From Glaciecola nitratireducens FR1064 (lineage in GTDB: Bacteria; Pseudomonadota; Gammaproteobacteria; Enterobacterales; Alteromonadaceae), in NCBI RefSeq assembly GCF_000226565.1, contig NC_016041.1, positions 682,001 through 746,000 of the forward strand: DNA of 64,000 nt. Direction: 5' to 3'. The notes beneath the pieces are model-generated. The model did not search any database. It was given only the letters and a program-made list of their open reading frames with translations, and was not told the origin of the DNA. A program made the position numbers and the translations under genes. Every line of letters starts with the position of its first letter. Position 1 is the stretch's first letter. Positions 18,685 to 28,422 of the stretch are shown in pieces.

Positions 18685-20094
18685 ATGCAAGACGTATCAG
18701 CTACTTTTCAGCAAGCGCAAATTGCGACCTACAACACAACGAATATCGATGAGTTGAAGCGCACTTTCGCCTCCGGTCGGACAAAGTCATATGAATGGAG
18801 AGTAGAGCAATTAAACGCTTTAACGCTCTTAATTGAAGAGAATAGTAGTGATATTATTGAGGCGCTCCATGCTGACCTAGGTAAATGTAAAACAGAGGCT
18901 TGGTTAACTGAAATTGGTTATTCTACTGCTAGCATTACAGACACAGTAAAACGCCTTAAGTCTTGGATGAAGCCAAATAAAATCAGTACACCAATGATAG
19001 CGCAACCCGGCAAAAGCTATACAATCAACGAACCACTCGGCGTTGCACTTATCATTGGTGCTTGGAATTATCCTTTTCAATTAGTCATTACACCGCTTAT
19101 TGCCGCTATTGCGGCGGGTAACTGTGCGGTAATTAAGCCTTCAGAGTTATCACTAACGACGTCAGCACTACTCGCTAAGCTTGTGCCTAAATACCTTGAT
19201 AACGCAGCAATCAAGGTTGTTGAAGGCGGCAAAGACGAAACCACAGAGTTACTAGCACAACCCTTCGATAAGTATTTTTATACAGGGGGAGAGCAGGTAG
19301 GGCGTATAGTAATGACGGCTGCCGCTAAGCATTTAGCTTCAGTAACACTAGAGTTGGGCGGTAAGAGCCCGTGCGTGGTAGATGGAGACACAAACCTAGA
19401 CGTTGCAATTCGTCGGATAGTCTGGGGGAAGTGGATGAACGCCGGGCAAACCTGTGTTGCACCTGACTATGTTTTAATTGAAGAAGAATATTTGACTGAC
19501 TTTAGCCAACGTTTAATTGCCGAAATTAAGAAGCAATATGGCAAAGAGCCCTCGCAATCAAAAGATTATGGAAGAATAATTAATCAACGGCATTGCTCCC
19601 GATTAATTAATTACCTAGACGGTCAAAACGTTATTCACGGTGGTAAGCATAAGCTAGATGATAAATTTATTGAGCCTACCGTGGTGGTGCAGCCCTCAGT
19701 TGATTCAGCTTTGATGCAGGAAGAGATTTTTGGGCCAATCTTGCCGATTGTTACCTTTAAATCGAAGCAGAAAATGCTCGATTTTATTACATCGCGACCA
19801 AAACCCTTAGCTGCTTATGTGTTTACCTCAAATGCAAAGTTTGAGGCAGACTTTGTTGAGCAAATTAGCGCGGGCTCGGTGTGTGTAAACGATACCAGTA
19901 TTTTTATGGCGAATCATGATTTACCCTTTGGCGGTGTAGGTACCAGTGGAATGGGGCAGTACCATGGTAAAGCCGGTTTTGATATTTTTAGTCACACTAA
20001 ATCTGTTATGAAACGCAGTTACAAATTTGATGCTCCAATACGATATGCGCCTTTTAGCAAATTGAAGCTCATGTTACTCAAAAAGTTCTCATAG
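18685..20094 (+). CDS. Class 3-type aldehyde dehydrogenase
   Basis: 469 residues of the NAD(P)-dependent ALDH superfamily, of the group that includes fatty aldehyde and coniferyl aldehyde dehydrogenases. The cofactor segment IIGAWNYPFQL (123-133), the catalytic Glu223 in ELGGKSP and the nucleophile Cys257 in GQTCVAPDY are present. The C-terminus ends in a basic, hydrophobic stretch, but no clear membrane anchor. The substrate is uncertain. A glyoxalase-fold gene follows after 9 bases, so the two are probably co-transcribed and may handle reactive carbonyls. Confidence 0.9.
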   Translation: MQDVSATFQQAQIATYNTTNIDELKRTFASGRTKSYEWRVEQLNALTLLIEENSSDIIEALHADLGKCKTEAWLTEIGYSTASITDTVKRLKSWMKPNKISTPMIAQPGKSYTINEPLGVALIIGAWNYPFQLVITPLIAAIAAGNCAVIKPSELSLTTSALLAKLVPKYLDNAAIKVVEGGKDETTELLAQPFDKYFYTGGEQVGRIVMTAAAKHLASVTLELGGKSPCVVDGDTNLDVAIRRIVWGKWMNAGQTCVAPDYVLIEEEYLTDFSQRLIAEIKKQYGKEPSQSKDYGRIINQRHCSRLINYLDGQNVIHGGKHKLDDKFIEPTVVVQPSVDSALMQEEIFGPILPIVTFKSKQKMLDFITSRPKPLAAYVFTSNAKFEADFVEQISAGSVCVNDTSIFMANHDLPFGGVGTSGMGQYHGKAGFDIFSHTKSVMKRSYKFDAPIRYAPFSKLKLMLLKKFS

Positions 20095-20103
20095 GATTAA
20101 TAT

Positions 20104-20520
20104 ATGCCAGCACCTTTTCACTTAGCTATACCGGTAACCAATTTAGCAGATGCAGAAGCCTTTTATGGCACTCTTATGGGGTGCGAACAAGGTCGTCGTT
20201 CCGAACATTGGATAGATTGGAATTTTTTCGGTCATCAACTAGTCACTCATCTAGTTGCCGAGATGCCAACAGCACCTGCGCCAAACCAAGTTGACTCGAA
20301 AGCGGTACCGGTGCCTCATTTTGGTGTTGTTTTAAACATGGAAGAATGGACGGTGCTTGCTGAAAAGCTAAGCACTGCTAAGCAAAGCTTTGTAATTGAA
20401 CCCTATATTCGCTTTGCAGGGAAGGTAGGCGAGCAGGGGACTTTCTTTTTACTCGATCCCGCGGGTAACGCGCTTGAGTTTAAAGGTTTTGCTGACGAGT
20501 CTCAGATATTTGCAAAATAA
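20104..20520 (+). CDS. VOC-superfamily (glyoxalase/dioxygenase fold) protein
   Basis: 138 residues. The paired beta-alpha-beta modules start with [29 protein letters not shown] and end with [17 protein letters not shown]. Candidate metal ligands are His7, His94-region (PHFGV) and the Glu in LEFKG. The VOC fold serves glyoxalases, dioxygenases and resistance proteins, so the reaction cannot be named. It is very likely in one unit with the upstream aldehyde dehydrogenase. Confidence 0.8.
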   Translation: MPAPFHLAIPVTNLADAEAFYGTLMGCEQGRRSEHWIDWNFFGHQLVTHLVAEMPTAPAPNQVDSKAVPVPHFGVVLNMEEWTVLAEKLSTAKQSFVIEPYIRFAGKVGEQGTFFLLDPAGNALEFKGFADESQIFAK

Positions 20521-20588
20521 TTTTGCAAAAAGCATTTATTCATAAAAAGTGCAAAAAGCTAAACCTTTTTTATCATCCTCTGCAAATA

Positions 20589-21965
20589 CTAGAACAGTAT
20601 TTGCAGGCTCAAAAGCATGTACGCAATAATTGTTATGCCACCGACAAATAATGCATAGGGCATCTGCGTTTTAACATGGCTGAGTAAGTCGCAACCTGCG
20701 GCCAGAGACGATATTGCTGTTGTATCCGAAATGGGCGAGCAATGGTCACCAAAAATGCCACCGCCTAATATTGCCGCTAACACCAATGATGGCGGTAAAC
20801 CTAGAGTTTCAACCAAAGGCATGCCAATAGGGATGAGAATAGCAAAGGTGCCCCATGATGTACCTGTTGTAAACGACATTATCCCGCCGGCAATAAACAA
20901 CATCGGGACAACCAACATCAACGGTAAGTTTTCACCAACTAAACCCGACACAAAAATACCCGTTCCAAGAGCTTTCAGACTCGTTCCCAAAGCGATAGAG
21001 AGTAACACTATGGTAACCAAGGGCAGTAATTCGCCCATGCCGTTGAAGCCAATTTTAACCGACTGTTTATGCGTGAAGCGCTTGTGCCAAAGTAACTGAG
21101 CATAGGCAACAATACATGCTAAGAAAGTGGCATACAGCACCGACTTACTGCCGCTACCTTGGGTGATATCACCGTCGCCTGTTACGAACATGAAGGCGAA
21201 CATACCGATTATCATGACGAATAGAGGTACTAGCATAAATCGAGATTTTGTCGCAGGGCTCGAATCTAACGAAGTATCTACAGACTCTAGAAGTTTTTCC
21301 GCTTCTTTCATCGGTCCGTGCACTCTGTCGAAGAAAATAGTGTAGGCAACGACCACTAGCGTTAACCATGCGTAAACGTTAAAAGGTAGGGTTCCCCATA
21401 ATACAGCCAGTGGATCTTGACCTAAATCATAAGTGCTGATGAGGGCTAAAACATAGGCTCCCCAGCCGTTTAGTAAAATGAGAATACAAATGGGCGCGCA
21501 GGTTGAATCAATAATATAGGCTAGCCGTGCGCGACTCATTTTATACTTATCGAATAACCCGCGAGCAAATATACCCGCAGTTAACACACTCAAATTTGAT
21601 TCAATGAAAATGGCGATACCAGTAAACATGGTAACCCCGCCGACGCGCTTTTTAGAATTGATAATGCCACTGCTTACCACACGGTTCACAGTCGCGCTAA
21701 CGCCGCCAGAGTCTCGGATGAATGCAAGCAAAGCGCCAACCAGTAAGCTAAAAATAAGTATCTGTGTTGTGCCGTCAGAGGCTGCTGTTTCTACAATACG
21801 ATCAATCGTATTAATCGGAGTACCAAGCCAAGAACCAGATGAAGTCGTGACTGTTAACAGCAACTCCGAGCAGAGTATGGCCAAAAACAAAGCAAGAATG
21901 ACTTCCTTTTTCCAGATAACAACAGCAATTGCAATAACGGGTGGGAGGACAGTAAGCCATTCCAT
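20589..21965 (-). CDS. NhaC-family Na+/H+ antiporter
   Basis: 458 residues with about eleven or twelve membrane segments. The NhaC-like signatures are the polar stretch FTGIAIFIESNLSVLTAG, DSTCAPICILILLNGWGAY, FTTGTSWGTFAILIPIGMPL and GGIFGDHCSPISDTT. Members exchange protons for sodium, and some related proteins carry organic ions. It lies 10 bases after the amidase-YfeW lipoprotein gene, so the two form an operon. A link to murein products is possible but unproven. Confidence 0.85.
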   Translation of the reverse strand: MEWLTVLPPVIAIAVVIWKKEVILALFLAILCSELLLTVTTSSGSWLGTPINTIDRIVETAASDGTTQILIFSLLVGALLAFIRDSGGVSATVNRVVSSGIINSKKRVGGVTMFTGIAIFIESNLSVLTAGIFARGLFDKYKMSRARLAYIIDSTCAPICILILLNGWGAYVLALISTYDLGQDPLAVLWGTLPFNVYAWLTLVVVAYTIFFDRVHGPMKEAEKLLESVDTSLDSSPATKSRFMLVPLFVMIIGMFAFMFVTGDGDITQGSGSKSVLYATFLACIVAYAQLLWHKRFTHKQSVKIGFNGMGELLPLVTIVLLSIALGTSLKALGTGIFVSGLVGENLPLMLVVPMLFIAGGIMSFTTGTSWGTFAILIPIGMPLVETLGLPPSLVLAAILGGGIFGDHCSPISDTTAISSLAAGCDLLSHVKTQMPYALFVGGITIIAYMLLSLQILF

Positions 21966-21975
21966 AATTTATTTC

Positions 21976-24519
21976 CTAGTTTCCATGTTGAAGCTGATTC
22001 TGTGCTTCGAATTCAATGAGTGCTTCATAAATCATACTCATGACGCTTCCAAATTTACCTGTTTCAAAACTATCAGCAGCAGTAACGGCACCTTCTTCTA
22101 CTATGTTTACCTTTGAATGTTGTTTATTGGTCAATAAAATAATGGCCAAATCGAGGGTGGGGTCAATGACAACGGCAGTGCCTGCAGCGTCTTCGTGCCC
22201 ATATGCAGAAGCACTGGCGTAAGAACTAAAAAGCCCTTTGTTAGCATCGCTGTTAGCGAGTTTCCAGCCTAGCCCAATGCTACTAGATTGCCCCGCAGGG
22301 CTTAAAAATTGAGACATTGTTGCCTGGCTAAATAACTTCACGTCGCCATATCCGCCGCCATTTAACAAAGTCTGACTCAATATGGCCAAGTCGTCGATAT
22401 TTGAAAAAAGTCCTGCGTGACCTGATACTCCCTGCATTGAATAGAAAGCCTTTTCATCAGCCACTTCGCCCTGCAGAACATTCCTTCTTATATTAGGGAA
22501 ATCAGCGTTGCTCGGCAGTGTGTTACCAAAGACCTCAGTCGCAGCAAAATCATCTTTGCTAAATCCTGCCTTCAATGGATTGAATGAAGTGTGCTTGAGC
22601 CCAAGTGGGGAGTATATTTTGTCTTGGCTATACTCATCCAAAGGCATACCACTTACCCGCTCCACTAAAAGACCAAGCAACATAAAGTTTGTTTCACTGT
22701 ACTGCTGTGTGCTGCCTGCAAAAGAGTCAAAAGGCAAAGCGGTAAGCAGTAAGCGACTTGTTTTTATCTTATTTTGAGAATAAAAATACTCGCCATATTT
22801 GTTATCGGGTCTATAAAGCTCAAGTGTGTCTGCGTAACCTGATGCTTGCGCCAGCAAGTCTTTTACTCTGATTACTTCTCGCCCACTGCCGCGGTATTCG
22901 GGGATATAATATTGAAGAGGCTTGTAAAGATCTATTGTGCCATCGCTCACGAGTTGCATAATAGCAAGGCTCGTGGCGAACACTTGTGTATTTGAATAGA
23001 GGTCAAACATATGCTCCGGCGTCATCCTTTGAGCCTCTAACTGTTTATCTTCTATTTGGCTAGTCTGTGTCAGTAAGTCGCCATTAGCGATGTATTTTTT
23101 TGCATAACCATAGCTGCTTCTTTTTATTATTTTACCTTTGTGTACGACGGCCAGCGTCGCCCCTGGGAAGCCATTTTTTACTTTGTCGTTAATCAGGCGA
23201 TCTACTTTCTGAAACAGTGGCTCGTAAGGCTTCACGTCGTCGGCTAGTGTAGGGTAAGGAATACTAACTTTGATCGTAGCACCCTGCGGTTGGATGTTGG
23301 CCACGCGCAGGCTATTGAGACCATCCACAGTGCGTTTGTGGATAGACACTTTGTTAGCCTGAAGCTGCTTAAATTCATCTAAACCAAGTTTCTGTCCATT
23401 AATAAATATATCTGCAGACTTCGCACCATCAGTTTCAATGATGAGCTCCCCTCTACCTTTATACGCCTTGAATAAATCTCGATTGCGAACTTCATTCGGT
23501 GTTTGATATGCAGGGTCTGGAAACACCTTCGATAGCTGATATTGCTGCACCAAATCTATTCTCTGCGGTTGCTTCATTTGCGCTGTTAGCACTTCTGATT
23601 GATAAATATTATTCAACTGTACATAGCTTGTTGGAAAATATTTTTCGAGTAACGCAAACACCGCAGCAGCCGTCTGATTATTGAGTTCTCCAGTAACTTG
23701 CCAAGGCACAAAGTGCATTTGAAATGCACTCAAAGTATCAATAGTTTGCTGGTCCATTCTGCCCGTTGCCACAATATCGTAGCCGTAGGTGCCTAAAGCT
23801 TTTTGAATCAGTCCCAAGCTAGGTGATGTTTGATTAAAGGCCAGCCAGTGATGCATTAAGCTGTCATTTTCATACCAAGCACCAATGCCTTCTTTATATA
23901 GTCGATACCAAGGGAACTTCGGACCTGGGTCATTTTTTCGTGCTGGAGCGATATCTGAATGGCCAATAACAGCCGTGGGTTCAATATCAGGGTTTCTAGC
24001 GAGTATTTCTTTGCTTAATTTGATTAATAGCTGTATTTGTTTTTCTTCAAATTCTGGAAAAACACACAAATCTCGATTTTTTTCTGCTCCCATTATTTCT
24101 GGGATCACGGCTTGAGCTGATGCATCAACGGGCCAATCCTCCTGACAAGAAGGCGTGTTAACAATTTCAATACCAATACTGTGGTCGTTGAGGCCCGAAC
24201 GGCCTTGCCAATAACTAATACCAGCGTGCCATGCGCGCTGATTTTCGTCGACCAATTGAAAAACTTTAGGAACGCGGTAGGGGTAACTCGGATCGTCTGC
24301 TTTGGGAATTAAGTAATGTGAGCTAACGTTGCCTTCTGCAACTAGCGCATCAACTGACTCTTGATAATTTACTGCGGTAAAGTGCATGACTAGGGACTTA
24401 ACGCGATAGCTATAGTTTTTGGACTGCATCATCTCAACATCAGAGATGCTTGAGCAAGCCACTAAAAAAACAGTGCTAGCGAAAAGGGAAGCCTGCGCTA
24501 GCCTTGTCCAATTTGGCAT
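21976..24519 (-). CDS. Lipoprotein fusion: AmpD/AmiD-type amidase plus YfeW-like serine hydrolase domain
   Basis: 847 residues. The lipobox FLVAC puts a lipid on Cys22. Residues 36-215 form an N-acetylmuramoyl-L-alanine amidase with Zn ligands H46, H187 and D197. Residues about 232-295 form a peptidoglycan-binding domain, as in E. coli AmiD. A linker and small beta region (300-425) lead into a class C beta-lactamase/PBP4B (YfeW)-like domain (430-810). In that domain SxxK reads S509-N-T-Q512 and the HTG-type motif reads H775-E-D, so ordinary serine catalysis is doubtful. Ser509 and Y607-S-E remain. It should act on murein in the periplasm. It has AAGGAAAG before the ATG. Confidence 0.85.
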   Translation of the reverse strand: MPNWTRLAQASLFASTVFLVACSSISDVEMMQSKNYSYRVKSLVMHFTAVNYQESVDALVAEGNVSSHYLIPKADDPSYPYRVPKVFQLVDENQRAWHAGISYWQGRSGLNDHSIGIEIVNTPSCQEDWPVDASAQAVIPEIMGAEKNRDLCVFPEFEEKQIQLLIKLSKEILARNPDIEPTAVIGHSDIAPARKNDPGPKFPWYRLYKEGIGAWYENDSLMHHWLAFNQTSPSLGLIQKALGTYGYDIVATGRMDQQTIDTLSAFQMHFVPWQVTGELNNQTAAAVFALLEKYFPTSYVQLNNIYQSEVLTAQMKQPQRIDLVQQYQLSKVFPDPAYQTPNEVRNRDLFKAYKGRGELIIETDGAKSADIFINGQKLGLDEFKQLQANKVSIHKRTVDGLNSLRVANIQPQGATIKVSIPYPTLADDVKPYEPLFQKVDRLINDKVKNGFPGATLAVVHKGKIIKRSSYGYAKKYIANGDLLTQTSQIEDKQLEAQRMTPEHMFDLYSNTQVFATSLAIMQLVSDGTIDLYKPLQYYIPEYRGSGREVIRVKDLLAQASGYADTLELYRPDNKYGEYFYSQNKIKTSRLLLTALPFDSFAGSTQQYSETNFMLLGLLVERVSGMPLDEYSQDKIYSPLGLKHTSFNPLKAGFSKDDFAATEVFGNTLPSNADFPNIRRNVLQGEVADEKAFYSMQGVSGHAGLFSNIDDLAILSQTLLNGGGYGDVKLFSQATMSQFLSPAGQSSSIGLGWKLANSDANKGLFSSYASASAYGHEDAAGTAVVIDPTLDLAIILLTNKQHSKVNIVEEGAVTAADSFETGKFGSVMSMIYEALIEFEAQNQLQHGN

Positions 24520-24821
24520 TATCTTTCCTTTAAGAACGTATTGGTTTTATTGCAGCGGAATATGTTTCATTACTTCCATGATGCTTTTTATCAGAGAACT
24601 TTGTAAACAATTTACTCGGCTTTCGACGCTGCAGTCTACATAAATAGATAGAATATACATATCTACAGTCAATGTTGCCTAGTATAACCTGCTTTATGGC
24701 AAAATTAACAAGGTAAGGTTCAGAAGAAGACACTCGACATTCATCAAAAGCGCTATCTTTGCCTCGAGTTTATCTATTTTATGCTAAGCTTAAATGGAAT
24801 TGAATTTAACAGGAGTCAAAA
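24520..24821. other. Divergent gap between the amidase fusion and the DUF2789 gene
   Basis: 302 AT-rich bases that must hold two divergent promoters. No pair of boxes was convincing. An AGGAGT ribosome site lies just before 24822. Confidence 0.4.
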
Positions 24822-25052
24822 ATGTATACGCCAATTCACTCTATTAGCTCTTTGTTTGAGCAGCTAGGTTTAGGAAGTTCAGAGAAGGAAATGAATGCTT
24901 TTATTGTTGCTAACTCCCCATTGCCTGCCAAGGTAAAACTGCACGATGCAGACTTTTGGAACACGTCGCAGAAAACGTTTTTGCGTCAAATGAAACAAGA
25001 GGACGCAGATTGGGCAGAAATAGTCGACCAGTTGGACGCAATGTTACGTTAA
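24822..25052 (+). CDS. DUF2789 family protein
   Basis: 76 residues with the DUF2789 layout: an N-terminal helix THxxxSLFEQLGL-like segment (IHSISSLFEQLGLGSSEKEMNAF), then PLPAKVKLHDADFWNTSQKTFLRQ and an acidic helix ending in LDAMLR. It is common in marine gammaproteobacteria and has no assigned function. It has a strong AGGAGT ribosome site and stands alone, convergent with the diguanylate cyclase. Confidence 0.88.
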   Translation: MYTPIHSISSLFEQLGLGSSEKEMNAFIVANSPLPAKVKLHDADFWNTSQKTFLRQMKQEDADWAEIVDQLDAMLR

Positions 25053-25094
25053 TCGCTTTTCTTTAGGGAAATCATTGAACACTGGCGATTGAGT

Positions 25095-26729
25095 TTACTT
25101 TAAGGAAAAATTCCCAGAATTGAAATGAGAAAAGCAACTCCGATTCCGTCCCTGTGCTTTGGCCTGATATAGGGCTTTATCGGCTTCCAATATCAATATT
25201 TCCTTGGTCAAATCGCTGTTGTGGTTGAATGTCAATGTTGATGCACCAAGGCTTATCGTCACATAGTCGTTTATTGTGCTCTTCACATGCGGTATTTTTA
25301 GTTCTTCAATTGCGTATCGCAACGTCTCACAGATCACGTTTGCTGCTTCTGCGCCTGTATTTGGCAGAATGCATATGAACTCTTCACCGCCGAATCGGCC
25401 ACAAAAATCAGATTGCCTTAATAAGGTTTTGTTCAACTCACTGGCTACTAATCGTAAACAGGCATCGCCGCCGGCATGACCATAGTGATCGTTATATAAC
25501 TTGAAGTAGTCAACGTCTATTAATATGACGGTAACCGCCCATTTGTTTCTCATAGCCAACTCTATGGTTTCAGATAGTTTACGCTCAAATGCACGGCGGT
25601 TTGGAATGCCCGTTAGGGGATCGGTAAGCGTCATATTTAGCAATGCACTTTCTTGTTCTTTAACACGTTCCAAGTACAAAGAAAAAGTGTCGGCGAGTCT
25701 CGCTATCTCGTCGTTACCGTCAATGTTGATAACAGCTTCCGGTGTTTTAGAAGCAACAGAAACCTGCGACGACAGCGAGACCAAGCGCAAGACAATACGT
25801 TGATGCAAATAGTAGATAATTCCGAGGGTTAAAAAGACCGCAAAAACACCCGATATGATGGTCAGTTTTGAGTACTGAGCTGCTAACTCGTTAACTTTTT
25901 TAGCATCCTCCATACTCTCTTTGTTCATAACATATGCCTGATATTGCAAGTTGCTAGCGACATCCGCTATCAGGTTTCGAACAAAATTATCTCTTCCCCG
26001 CGTTCTGCCATCAATGCGAAGTGATTGAACTTTCTGGTTTATCAAACCTTCGGTGCCGAATAATAGTCTTTCCAAGGGCTTTATAAGTATTGTATTGTCT
26101 AATTTTCTCTCAACTAATTTGTTCTTTAATTTCATTGTTAGTGAGTTTAAGGCCAATTCAATTTGTCTAATTTCATGGAGTCTATTTTGTTCGCTGATTT
26201 TAACGCTGAGCAATAAGACTTCTACCAACATATTTTCAATTTCATTGCTATTTTCAATCAACCGAATACTCGCGAAAAGTCTCTGTAGGTTGGTATTGAG
26301 CGCGTCCTTTTTGTCATTCAGTAATCGTTGAAATATTATTCTTTGTTTCACTAAGCCGTCTAGCTCATTTATCTCTTTGGTGAGCGTCGCAAGTTGTGTA
26401 GGCAAGTACTGACGGTCAGTAGCATCATTTAACATCGACTCGTTTATGCTGACTAGACTACTATCAATGGTTTGTCGCGCTAGCTGTTGGGCTGGACTAT
26501 TTTGCGAACTTGCCAAAATCGAAGTCAATGTTGCAAGATTCTGTATTTGCGTATTAAGTGAAGCAGCATAAGAAATTTTGGGGATAGTAGAGTTAGTCAG
26601 ATCCGCTAGTATTTTACCCAATTCAGTTAATCGAATGGTCGAAAATAGAACGACAATAATAAACAGTGCGACAATACCCAACTGAGCATAGGTAAATAAC
26701 TTAATTGTATGTCGTGAATTGGACTTCAA
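25095..26729 (-). CDS. Membrane-bound diguanylate cyclase
   Basis: 544 residues. Membrane helices at about 14-31 and 291-309 bracket a 260-residue helical periplasmic sensor region. A HAMP-like linker (310-365) joins it to a GGDEF domain with intact GGEEF (447-451) and the inhibitory-site RxxD (438-441), so c-di-GMP synthesis with product inhibition is expected. The start is TTG, overlapping the stop of the upstream nucleotidase-like gene by 4 bases (TTGA), with AAAGG upstream. Translational coupling suggests the periplasmic nucleotidase-like protein delivers its signal. Confidence 0.93.
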   Translation of the reverse strand: MKSNSRHTIKLFTYAQLGIVALFIIVVLFSTIRLTELGKILADLTNSTIPKISYAASLNTQIQNLATLTSILASSQNSPAQQLARQTIDSSLVSINESMLNDATDRQYLPTQLATLTKEINELDGLVKQRIIFQRLLNDKKDALNTNLQRLFASIRLIENSNEIENMLVEVLLLSVKISEQNRLHEIRQIELALNSLTMKLKNKLVERKLDNTILIKPLERLLFGTEGLINQKVQSLRIDGRTRGRDNFVRNLIADVASNLQYQAYVMNKESMEDAKKVNELAAQYSKLTIISGVFAVFLTLGIIYYLHQRIVLRLVSLSSQVSVASKTPEAVINIDGNDEIARLADTFSLYLERVKEQESALLNMTLTDPLTGIPNRRAFERKLSETIELAMRNKWAVTVILIDVDYFKLYNDHYGHAGGDACLRLVASELNKTLLRQSDFCGRFGGEEFICILPNTGAEAANVICETLRYAIEELKIPHVKSTINDYVTISLGASTLTFNHNSDLTKEILILEADKALYQAKAQGRNRSCFSHFNSGNFSLK

Positions 26730-28285
26730 TTTTTATTACCTTTGTTATTTTGTTGTGCAACATCAACAATTCTGTTGTCTATTTTACTGCTAAGTTTCCC
26801 TTTTAGCCTAATGTCCCGCTGTACTAAGTCTGAAATTAAAATATTTTTTAATACAATAGAGTCTTTCATTTGGCTACCCAGAGCCAAAGGTGTATAGCCG
26901 TCTCCGCCCTCGAATAGATAGTTGGTTGTTGCTAAGGTGTAAGTTTGCTCTGGTATTATTTTATTCCCATTCACTAAGACTGACACAAGCCTTTCTCCGG
27001 GTTTGGCATCTGAATCAAATGTTAGGCGCATGCCTGAAATATGAGGGAATGTTCCTGTTAGTTCATCTAAACCTGATAAGCCAATTTCCAGAGCTTCTAC
27101 TATATATTTCCCTTTAATTGAGATGACATTGAGTGCAGAACGAAATGGGAGCTCATTTGCTATTGTTCTTCTTGTAATTTCGGCATTTTGCTCATAGGTG
27201 GTGTCTCCCCGAATACTGCCACCGTTTATAATTGCAATGTCTGTTGCTGTAAGGCTGCGCATGGCATCTACAATGTAATTTGCAAAAAGATTTTCACTTG
27301 ATCTAACGATGTCGCGTTGAGTCGTAAATTTTCCGTCCCAATAGCCAATCCTATCGTCTAACAGCCGGTCTAGCCTCAGTTGATAGGCATTAACTTGAGC
27401 CTGAACGGTTAGATCAGGCGGCATGTTTGCGAGTGTGATAAGTTCTGATGACAATATGTCTAATTGCGGGCTAAAGCCTACTGTCGCGACAACTGCCTGA
27501 CCAGCTTCGTTAATCGAAAGCAGCCTAGGGTGTGTATTTAAAGCTTTTTTATCAACGTAGCTAGTGCTGGAGTTAAATGCAAAATCAATATCTCTACTCT
27601 CAAGTAGCTGTGGTACGAAATCAAAAGGGTAGAAGTAATGTAAAAGCACGATATCAGCGCCTGCATCACGCAAAGCTTTTGCTTTTGTCTTAATGGTCGT
27701 AAGGGGGTCTTTAACGATGACGTTCTTTAGCAGATATTCGTATATTAGTCGCTCATTAACGATGGAAATAAACCCTAATTTTATAGCGCCTTTGGTAATG
27801 ATCACTTGATCGACAAGACCATCTGGGGTTAAACCAATACGTTGATCAATGATATTACTAGCGACCATTGGAAACGCAGCTTCGTAGGAGCGCAGCGACA
27901 GTTCATCTTCAAAGTAACTAAATTCACGTTTTGCGACGCCCATTGCATCAGGCTCAAGGCTATTCAATATATCAATAATATGAGAGCCGCGATCGAGGTT
28001 GGAAAGTGCACTAGGCCCAACAGAGCCCCCGCCAAATATAAAGAATGTTGTTTTTTTACTCTCTCTTTGCTGCGACACCAAGTGCTGCAATTCAGCGTAT
28101 TTGCCGGAGCGAGGATTTGATATGTCGGGCATTCCAGCAGCAAATACGATAACTGCTTCTTTTGTATCGTCGGCAATTGCGGCGCTGCTTAACAACGAGA
28201 TGCTAGTTAACGATATGACGGATAGCGCAAAATTAAATGGAGCCTTATTGAAGAAGAGTGAAACAATAGCAATAATTTTTTTCAT
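26726..28285 (-). CDS. Exported 5'-nucleotidase-like protein lacking metal ligands
   Basis: 519 residues from the ATG at 28285 (signal peptide MKKIIAIVSLFF to AIADD); an in-frame TTG at 28312 is the alternative. The fold is that of UshA-type nucleotidases. In the N-terminal domain the usual DxH, GD, GNHE and GHSH metal motifs are all replaced (FAAGMPDIS, FGGGSVGPS, GVAKREFSY, a site before DKKAL). The C-terminal substrate domain keeps NGGSIRGDT and LFEGGDGYTP. It is probably a catalytically dead nucleotide-binding protein. It overlaps the diguanylate cyclase gene, so it is proposed as that enzyme's periplasmic receptor. Confidence 0.85.
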   Translation of the reverse strand: MKKIIAIVSLFFNKAPFNFALSVISLTSISLLSSAAIADDTKEAVIVFAAGMPDISNPRSGKYAELQHLVSQQRESKKTTFFIFGGGSVGPSALSNLDRGSHIIDILNSLEPDAMGVAKREFSYFEDELSLRSYEAAFPMVASNIIDQRIGLTPDGLVDQVIITKGAIKLGFISIVNERLIYEYLLKNVIVKDPLTTIKTKAKALRDAGADIVLLHYFYPFDFVPQLLESRDIDFAFNSSTSYVDKKALNTHPRLLSINEAGQAVVATVGFSPQLDILSSELITLANMPPDLTVQAQVNAYQLRLDRLLDDRIGYWDGKFTTQRDIVRSSENLFANYIVDAMRSLTATDIAIINGGSIRGDTTYEQNAEITRRTIANELPFRSALNVISIKGKYIVEALEIGLSGLDELTGTFPHISGMRLTFDSDAKPGERLVSVLVNGNKIIPEQTYTLATTNYLFEGGDGYTPLALGSQMKDSIVLKNILISDLVQRDIRLKGKLSSKIDNRIVDVAQQNNKGNKN

Positions 28286-28422
28286 AGCGTTAATTATGTG
28301 TGAGGGGCTCAAGTCAATTCAGAGCTGCGCAAGGAATACGCTGCCTTTTCCGATATATTAGCATAACTTAGCGGTTTTACATGTGTAGATTAATGTATGG
28401 GTATAGATAGAGTCTTAGTTTC

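Noticed and set aside
20520..20570. Repeated TGCAAAAAGC words after the glyoxalase-fold gene
   Set aside because: They are direct repeats of ten bases and do not form a hairpin; no function can be supported.
21604..22116. 170-residue open frame antisense to the antiporter and amidase genes
   Set aside because: It is the mirror of well-supported coding sequence on the minus strand.
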